Source of the DNA: Gentiana macrophylla
Lineage: Eukaryota > Streptophyta > Magnoliopsida > Gentianales > Gentianaceae
Length of the DNA: 64,000 nt
Assembly (NCBI GenBank): GCA_026214975.1
Contig: CM047815.1
Span: 61,511,852 to 61,575,851, forward strand
Reading direction: 5' to 3'
The notes under the pieces are model-generated. The model saw nothing but the letters and a program-made list of their open reading frames with translations, was not told the DNA's origin and made no database searches. Made by a program: the position numbers and the translations under genes. Shown piece after piece: positions 56,590 through 64,000 of the stretch; the stretch's first letter is position 1, and every line of letters starts with the position of its first letter.

Positions 56590-58726
56590 TGACAGACGTT
56601 CCTGGGTTAAACGATTCTAACCGGCAGTGTACCGGGTCAAATTGTGGTGCTAGTATGGTGAGTCAGAGTATCGTATCCACAGGGAACTTGGTAATTTCTT
56701 TTACGTGTGGTTAAACACCAAAGAGCTATTATTGACTCGATCTAAATCGCAATTTTATAACACAGATCACTACTATTCTAATCAACATAAAATAAATACG
56801 TAATTTAAAAGTTATTCTAATATAATATATATAGATATATAAATATATATAGATGTACATAAATTGCAAAGTATATATATAGATATAAATATATAGATAC
56901 CAATATATTAAATGATATTTTAGAGAATCGGCCAAAACTTATATAATTGGTTTATACGATCTTTTCGATTAATTGAAATGTGTTCGATCTCTCCTTTTAT
57001 TTTAGGTCCAATTGAGTAAGTGAAGCGGTGCACTCTGAGGTAAACAATTCCTCCTCACACGAGCGTATGAAATTGTCATATGTCCATTGCATCACCCAAG
57101 GTCCACAATCTATTACGGTAAACGAATTAATCTCGAACAGTCCCGAGTACAAATCTACCTTTAGATAAAAGGAGTCATTCCGTTCACAAACGGTCAATTT
57201 TATTTTAAAGGCTCCGTTGTCAAGGCCGGACGATTTAACTTTCCGGTTTAAGTTTCAATTAAACTGATGATTTAACATTATTACGATCTCGAGTACAAAT
57301 TATAATAAAATTCATTTCTCCCAAAACAAATTTACCCCGGGTAGGAAATCGATTCCGTTATCACGTTGTTCACACGGCCAATTTTACCCTCCGGTTTTCT
57401 ATCTTTTATTTCATATCCTCGATTACGGCGCGCAATTCATAATTAGATTATGAATTCCTCGATCTATTAAATATGTTAATACGAATACGATCAAAATAGA
57501 AAAAGATTCAATTAACTCAATTTTAGTCATTTTAACTTAACAACATTTCTTTAATGAAAAGATCGAAATAAAACCGATTACATAGTTTTGGCCATTATTA
57601 TATTTAGCCTAAAAACATTATAACAACGAAAAATATAAAAACAAACATAAATACTTAAGAAAAGTTACCTAATACGGCGCTTGATTCGAAATCGTATCTT
57701 CCGGACATTACAACTTCTTTAGCAAAACCGACTTCCGAGATTTTCCGAGCATTATAACGACACTAAAACTACATTATTACGCAGCGTAAGGCCTTATTTA
57801 CAAACTACAAAATAAAAAAGAAAAGAAAAAAGAGAGAGAGAGAGAATATATATATGATATGGTTTATATATATTTGGTACACTCTCTCTGTTCTCTCATG
57901 AGCTTCTATATATAGGCAAAGTGGCAAAGGCCGGACTGTCCGGTATTAGGCCGGCTCGGTCCGGACTAATTATGATCCCCACTAACTTGATCACTCCAAA
58001 GATGTGCGTTGGAGATATTTATTTATATATATAATTATTAAACTTCTAAAATTCATATCTCGAGTTCTGGACCTCCAAAAATTGCAAACGAAATGCCAAA
58101 ATTAAGATCTCGAGAAACTCTACAACTTTCATGAAGGACTCTTCTCCAGATAACGCTTTCTTGATAACCTCGTGTTCCTCCGAAGCTTTTACGGGATTTT
58201 TATTAATCCAAATCGATTAGCCACTTGATCACTGTTTAAGTTGTAGACCTCCAATCTTCATAATTTAAATTGCATTGGAAAACTCTCGGAAAAATCTACA
58301 ACTTTCGTGAAGAACACTTTTTCTGAAAATATCATTTTGATGAGCCATTCGTTTGTCGAAGACATTTCTCAATTATTACTTATCCAGATTGGTTGGCCAC
58401 TTATCCACTTAAGCTTTTCAATTGACCATTTAAACTTGTGGCACTCTCTAAATCATTCCAGAGATATGATTAAACTTCAATATGTCGATTCTCGGGGTCT
58501 TGGTTTATAAATCTGCAATAAAATACCACAAATACCCACATAACCGACACGACACTTCGATTTACTAAAATCGGTACAAAATTACAACTTTTATTATTAT
58601 TATTACTAAATACTCTAAATTATAAAGATTAACATTTTATATCATAATTTCATATATTTTATATAGAATTCGTTGATAAAACATAATAATATAACGTATA
58701 TTTAATCATATAAAAATAATACATCA
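56590..58726 (-). repeat. 2.1-kb LTR of an Athila/Tat-like element
   Basis: Read on the minus strand it starts TGATGTATTATTTT (58726 leftward) after a purine tract and ends CTGTCA (56590) before the primer site. Inner landmarks include 'gtatccacagggaactt' (56671-56687), a piece shared with 13933-14086, and an 'agagagagaga' run at 57832-57843. No coding sequence is convincing. A TATATA-rich region lies at 57847-57873. Confidence 0.6.
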
Positions 58727-58730
58727 AATT

Positions 58731-58753
58731 ACTTCCCACTTAAATTTTGATCG
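58731..58753 (-). other. Polypurine tract preceding the LTR
   Basis: The minus strand reads CGATCAAAATTTAAGTGGGA just before the LTR start. A 'gaggga(c)..caaaattTAAGTG(T)GGG' tract is the usual end of the interior in Athila/Tat elements. Confidence 0.65.
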
Positions 58754-60429
58754 TCCCTCGAGCAAAAATAAGCTGTAATAAAAGATAGTATAATTTTCAG
58801 ATTATATTGTATATTGTCAATATTATAAATATATTATCTATCTTAATTTAAAATCTTAAGAAGATGAAAGAGTATATAATCAAATAACTTAAACATTAAA
58901 TATTATTTAGATAAAATTATATATGTAATACTTAAGAAGTATAAATAAAATTTCAAATTATTTTTAATCGCAACTATTATGAAATTCTCGAATCGAAAAC
59001 CTCATAAAGTAGTTGACAAAAATGGCTTAAAAAGTTCAAGATGTTGGTTAATCGGAAAAGGAAATCAAAAAGAGAAAAGAGCAAGTAAATGACGTCACTC
59101 ACATCTTTATATTTTTGAAAAAACATAATCTCGATTTAATAGCATCTTTTTTTCAGATTTTCTCTCTTCTCTTTTTTTTTATTTTTTTTTTATTTTTTTT
59201 ATTTTTTAGATTAAGAACTAAAAGCGTGAGTGTGTGTAGAAAATCAAACTTACAGGCATTGCTTCATCAAGATTGATCGGAGTACTACTCTTTCGATCGA
59301 AAATTACAAGTCCGGTTTCCTTAAACTTGTAATAATTCCTGAGATCTTATGATTCAACTTTTCCTCTTTCAATTTATCTTGTGCCCTCATTCCCAGCAAT
59401 AGGACATTTCGTGATAATACCCTAGCTGGACTACTATCATCAGGCACTCGGGAGCTTACTTACCTCATAGTGATATAGGACATTTCGTGATAATACCTAC
59501 TCACTCCAATCATTGGTAGCTACAACCGATTTGTTATTTTTATTTTTAAGTTGTTAATCACGAGATAAGGAAGATACGATATTTGATTAATTCATTGTAA
59601 ATATGGTGCTTCGTTCTTAATTCTTTTATAGAATATTAATATATCCGAACTTATTACCAAAATCGGCTATGTTGCAAAGTGTCATGAGGTAAGATCGAAT
59701 ATACTACTATTTATCTAATCTTTCCAATCTCAAAGATATACCAAAATTTAGCTTTTATGTCTCCATCTCTTTTATAAAATGACGTACAAACTTGCGGTAT
59801 TTCAAGGAAATGTAGACCAAAATAGCTAAAGCTCGGTTATTTAATCACAATTGACAATTTCGAGTGAGGTCTTGATCACTCTAATCAAGGCTGAGGTAGG
59901 TTATTTGGCTATAGTTATATTTTTGTGGTGCCAAAAATCAATAAACTTAATCCAATTCCAAACTCATAATTCGTATTGAAAATGATTCTAAAAATTTTAC
60001 TTATAAATATCAACATACTTATATAATTTTATAAAAACAATATCTAATATTAATTACTTAATTATATAAACTTAAAATCTTATTAAAATCTAAATTAGAC
60101 ATATAATATAATTATTATTTTTGACTATTTTTCGAAAATTTTAATGAATTTTCTAACCTAACTCTACTCCCCACTTACTTAAGTGGCATCGTCCCGATGT
60201 TCAATAAGTAGTAAAGAAGTAGGTTCGAAAATAAAATTAAAATTATCTATTAACGTTATTTTTCTGATTTTATTTTAGCGTATACTAATTATATCATTAA
60301 ATAAAAAACAAATAACTTAAAAACTAAGACATATATATTAAACAAGATACATTATTATAATCAAAAAGAAAAACTTAACTTAATCGAATTAACTTCAAAC
60401 TTAATTTAATTTAATTTATTCAAACTTAA
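58754..60429 (-). other. Long 3' untranslated interior of the Athila/Tat-like element
   Basis: About 1.7 kb of AT-rich DNA without a coding frame between the decayed gene and the purine tract. A direct repeat 'taggacatttcgtgataatacc' occurs at about 59401 and 59476. Confidence 0.5.
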
Positions 60430-61340
60430 ATAACACCAACAAACAACTCTCTATATAGTAGATTTAACAACCCGGTGTATCAACCGGTAGCAAACCAAAC
60501 CGACTTCTCTGCAGACGGAAAAATCTCATCCGTCTCCAACTCTTCCACTCCATTAATAAGAATACACAAACGCGAGATCATCCATGAATTAGGCATAGGT
60601 TTCCCCTACTACCTCCTCGGCTATTGCAAAGTCCGACACATTTCTCTCGAATCAACATACCCTACCAACAAATTCACCAAATGCCAATGCATAGAGCGTA
60701 AGCATTTCTTCTTCGTAAAGGCTAGCAAAATCCCGTGGGATAAACTCTAGAATTTATAAAATGCTTCCACGCCTTTAGATGTGGAAGTAAAGCTCGTGTT
60801 GACATGTCGTGATTTGTATCAAAAAGCGGGAACAGACATTGGAAAGACTCGTGTACTTTATTCAAATGATTATATGCATTATCTAGTCCCCATTTTATTT
60901 CAAAGTGTTTGCATCAGAATCGGTGGTATTTCAAAGAGTTGATTTATAATAGATGAAGAGAAGGGAACAGCCACTCCTCTTACCATAACGATTTGTGTAG
61001 ACTCTATCGCGAACGTTGAAAGTAGGGCCGAGTAAAATTCCCTTACAACCGTAATATTAACTCGCCCTCGTGGTGTACTCACAAATTTCTTCCAACCACA
61101 ACTACGGATCATAGTTTTTCCCCACTGATCAAGCTTATCTAAATTTAAACCTTTCTCCAATAGGATTGGAGAATTTGCAAAACGATTGTGTAGAATGGTA
61201 TTCTCGTTAGAAGCTTGAGATTCCGGATGATCCGGTGTAACGGGCTCGTAAGAATTAACCGACGGTGAGGAGTGGTTCGACATTTTTAAAACTGATAAAA
61301 ATAAAAGAAGGAAAGTTGAAGACACTGAAAAGATGAGCAA
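60430..61340 (-). pseudogene. 'Putative plant transposon protein' gene, copy 1
   Basis: Minus strand, probable ATG near 61282 (MSNHSSPSVN). The frame to 60900 has WGKTMIRSCGWKKFVSTPRG and RVNITVVREFYSALLSTF, then VRGVAVPFSSSIINQLFEIP. These match the 'VN..LVREFYAN...VFVRGK.VPF....IN' pattern of the plant transposon protein domain found in Athila-type elements. After a stop near 60900, other frames continue the domain (STRALLPHLKAWKHFINSRV, then RNAYALCIGIW). It is decayed by stops and frameshifts. In Athila such a gene sits between pol and the 3' LTR, which fits its position here. Confidence 0.6.
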
Positions 61341-61800
61341 TTGTTTGCCTCTCCTTTACTTCCTTATATAGAAAAAAAAAAAAACTTACGTGTGTGCATT
61401 AGACGGACTCAATAATGACTCACCTTGTGTTCTTCACGGCCCGGTCCGGGAAAATGCCGGCTCGGTCCGGCCTCATCCTACTTTTACCGAGGGGCGAGAG
61501 GTAAAAGACAACTTGAGTTTTGTTTTTTACTTCACGTGTGAAATTTTGGTGATCCTTTGAAGCAACTTGATTTTAATTGATTTTGTTACTTAACGGATAA
61601 AACGACACATTATATTTTTTCAAAACGACTTAATACAAAAATTATTTTTGGGTTTTTATAGTTTTTATGAAAATGAAACCGATTTAAAATACAAACTAAA
61701 TTTTTATAAACGATCGATAAAATCAAACTAAACGAAAAATGAAAACAAACCAATAGTAAAATGACAAAAGTCGAATGCAATGAAATGTGTAGTAAACATG
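61341..61800. other. Spacer between the two transposon-protein copies
   Basis: Contains a 'cggcccggtccgg'/'ggctcggtccgg' GC-rich motif at about 61437-61470 that recurs at 57932-57966 and 63704-63740. No gene. Confidence 0.4.
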
Positions 61801-63230
61801 TTTAATCAATCATTAAAATTCAATCTTCATCATAGTCTTCCTCCGATCAACTTGAAAACTCGAACTCGAAACGACCGAGAAGTCGATGCCTCGAATCGTA
61901 GTCGTGGTCCTGATCGAACTATCAAGACCCATCGAACTCATGCCGCCGTGACATGTGCAAACTCGTGAATCCTCCCAACTCGACATCGCCGGTCTCACGA
62001 ACACTGCCGAAAATACACTGTCCCACTAGATTGGCTTCCAAAAGGATATGACGATGGATGAAAGCTCGACGGTGGTGGAATAGGTGTTTCCCAACGTGGT
62101 AAGGTATAAGAAGCGGTGACAAGGTGGATAGGCGGGATCATCAAAAGTAGGATTACAAAGCAATCGCTGTTCTTTCTTAAACCTCTACGAATATCATCAC
62201 ACCACCGCTAGTACTCTCAAATAATAAAGCCACATTGGCTTGACCACGTGCAACATCTCATCACTAAAGATTGAAACATGTCATATGTGATAGTGTTGGA
62301 GAAAGGAGTTTGTTGAGGTGACTAGAAAAAGATGGAAAAGAAGAAGATGTAAAACCGGTGGAGTCAGGCCGAGTTTGACGTCTTCTAATCAAAGAGCTAA
62401 TACTACCATCCGGAAGACTAGTCAAACTAGGTCCAATCGATTCCCATCACCAGAGATAACTTGTCATTAGGCGAATGGTACTCCCAACCTACGACATAAA
62501 TCGAGAGATAAAACAAGGGAAGTATAGATGACTCCACTGTCCAGCGATGACAATACTCTCAAAAATTCTTTTAAACATGACCTTTCCAACATCCACTCTA
62601 ACATCATTTACCATTGCCAGGCAATACAAACATCTTCTTTTCCAAAAGCAAGATGTTTACTAGAAGGATAGAGATTATGGCTAATAAATCTTTTAATTGC
62701 CCTCAAACCTCTAAAAGCAGCTCCGTAATTAAACCGATTTTCAACCCACACCGCGGTCGGGTCAAAAACAGTCCAGGCTCTCGGGCGATCCGCTCAAAAC
62801 TAGCAGGATCATCTAAATTATAAACTACCTGTAATCCTCCTCATCAGAAAAAACCTCAACTCCTAAGATTGCATTAATGACGGCGAGGTTAAAAAGGAAT
62901 ATTTTCGCTCGTAATGGTACAGCCTCCCGATCGAGTAAGTCGTTCTTCCGACAAAGTAGATAAAACCGAATAAAACTCATTTACTATAGTCGTGTTAATC
63001 TCCCTTCCTTCCATTGCTAAATCTAACCACCGACGCCTCTAAAGATATTCTTGACTTCATCACCTAAGTCATCCAAATCTAATCCTTTTCAACCGTAACA
63101 TCACACTTACTATAAATTTTCTTATATGCTTTCTTAGCCTCAGGTGATGCGGTTGTTTCAAAACTTACAAACTTCCTCCTCGTGATAAAATTATCGTACC
63201 TCTACGAGAGTTGAAATTGGAATTTTGATT
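61801..63230 (-). pseudogene. 'Putative plant transposon protein' gene, copy 2 (decayed)
   Basis: Minus-strand pieces in changing frames. LDLAMEGREINTTIVNEFYS and INAILGVEVFSDEED (about 63020-62850), GAAFRGLRAIKRFISHNLYP and SSKHLAFGKEDVCIAWQW (about 62725-62600), then FLRVLSSLDSG and DLCRRLGVPF (about 62560-62470). These parallel copy 1 and extend further into the domain (the FI..NL.P.SH block). The end towards 61801 is too degraded to read with confidence. No intact frame remains. Confidence 0.5.
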
Positions 63231-64000
63231 TTCTCTTTTAGAGACTCTAGTACTCGACTCAAATGCCATTCTACGATATTGGTAATGCCAATCAACAACA
63301 AAAGCAACAACAAAAACAACAAAAATAAAAATGTCACAACACACTCAAAAATCAAAACAGTTGAAATTAATCTAAAAATTATGAAAAATACTGAAATTGA
63401 CAACTAAATAAACTAGATTATACCTTATAGTGTAAAAACGTTGAAAAGTAGGCCGGAAAAGTGCTAAAGTCGCGCGAATGAATGGAGCTTGTTTTTGACC
63501 CTTTTGAATTTTTCAATTTGTGTTGAAGAGAGAGATGATAATGAGAAGAAATTAAGTAATGGTGTAGTGTGAGATGAAGTTTTGTTGAAGAAAAGTGAAA
63601 AATTTCGTAATGGTGGGGTTTGGTGTGTTGGAGTGCAATTTGTTAGAAGAATTAGGGAAGAAGAAGAAGAAAAAAGAGGGTCCTGCCTTTTTTATGATTT
63701 TACGACCCGGACCGGTCCGGTTTAGGCGGATCGGTCCGTGAACAATTTTTCTATTTTTTCGATTTTTTATGATTTTTGAATAAAACTTATACAAATTCTA
63801 ATAAAACTTAATTAAAGTCTTAAAATAAGTTTATAAAATTTTCTTAAAATAAAATTTGAAGGAACTTTTATAATTTTATAACAATTTCTAAAAATTTAAT
63901 AAAATCTTTATAACACTTTAATAAAAGCTTATAAAAATTTAATAAATTTATATCAACTTTTATAAAACGCTTAAATTAAAACTAAAAAAGAACAACTTTT
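63231..64000. other. No recognisable gene
   Basis: AT-rich, with short low-complexity runs ('aacaacaaaa' at 63293-63325; 'gaagaagaagaag' at 63658-63672) and another 'cggaccggtccgg' motif. Probably interior DNA of the same Athila/Tat-like unit continuing beyond the window. Confidence 0.4.

Overview
The window looks like intergenic and genic DNA of a flowering plant, probably a eudicot. The signs are nested LTR retrotransposons of typical plant lineages, a CACTA (En/Spm) transposon, Helitron ends, MITE-like elements, an AT-rich background and GT-AG introns. The species cannot be named from sequence alone. Nearly all coding capacity belongs to decayed mobile elements. I found no rRNA, tRNA or CRISPR array and no intact host gene of known function. 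All calls come from reading the sequence; family assignments rest on remembered domain motifs, not on searches.

Layout. (1) 1-14.93 kb is a CACTA transposon. Its TNPD-type transposase (878-10.35 kb) is split by a complete 6.9-kb Ty3/gypsy chromovirus, probably CRM-like (1948-8876, TSD TTAGT). A TNPA-like gene follows (10.56-12.6 kb), then duplicated subterminal repeats and a CACTA end at 14,928. Foreign fragments sit between the two subterminal copies at 13.14-14.45 kb. (2) 14.93-18.85 kb is non-coding and low-copy-looking: a possible broken gene, a mariner-like end, a Helitron 3' end on the minus strand and a tandem array of hairpin-bearing repeats. (3) 18.88-34.15 kb is a three-level nest: an outer Ty1/copia element, inside it a long-LTR copia element of Angela/BARE type (20,851-32,129, TSD AAAAT), and inside that two solo LTRs (22,838-24,561, TSD CTTTT; 24,822-25,445, TSD GAAAG). 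(4) 34.15-38.0 kb holds a Mutator-like MITE, a hAT transposase fragment and a Helitron 3' end downstream of a fragment resembling a RING-type E3 ligase gene.

(5) 39.2-45.3 kb holds the best host-gene candidate, a multi-exon gene of unknown function on the plus strand. It has a tandemly duplicated 63-bp first coding exon, and one intron was invaded by copia debris and by a solo LTR (43,394-43,691, TSD CAACA). (6) 46.64-55.84 kb is a Ty3/gypsy Tat-lineage element (TSD GAAAC) with two RNase H domains, 3' tandem repeats and a long antisense reading frame. (7) 55.85-64 kb carries an Athila/Tat-like element on the minus strand: a 2.1-kb LTR lying between a polypurine tract on one side and a tRNA-Asp-type primer site on the other, followed by two decayed copies of a 'putative plant transposon protein' gene.

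The nesting gives relative ages: the copia pair, the Angela-like element and the CACTA are older hosts, while the chromovirus and the solo LTRs came later. The two features least explained by known element biology are the unknown multi-exon gene and the palindrome-bounded inversion near the CACTA end.
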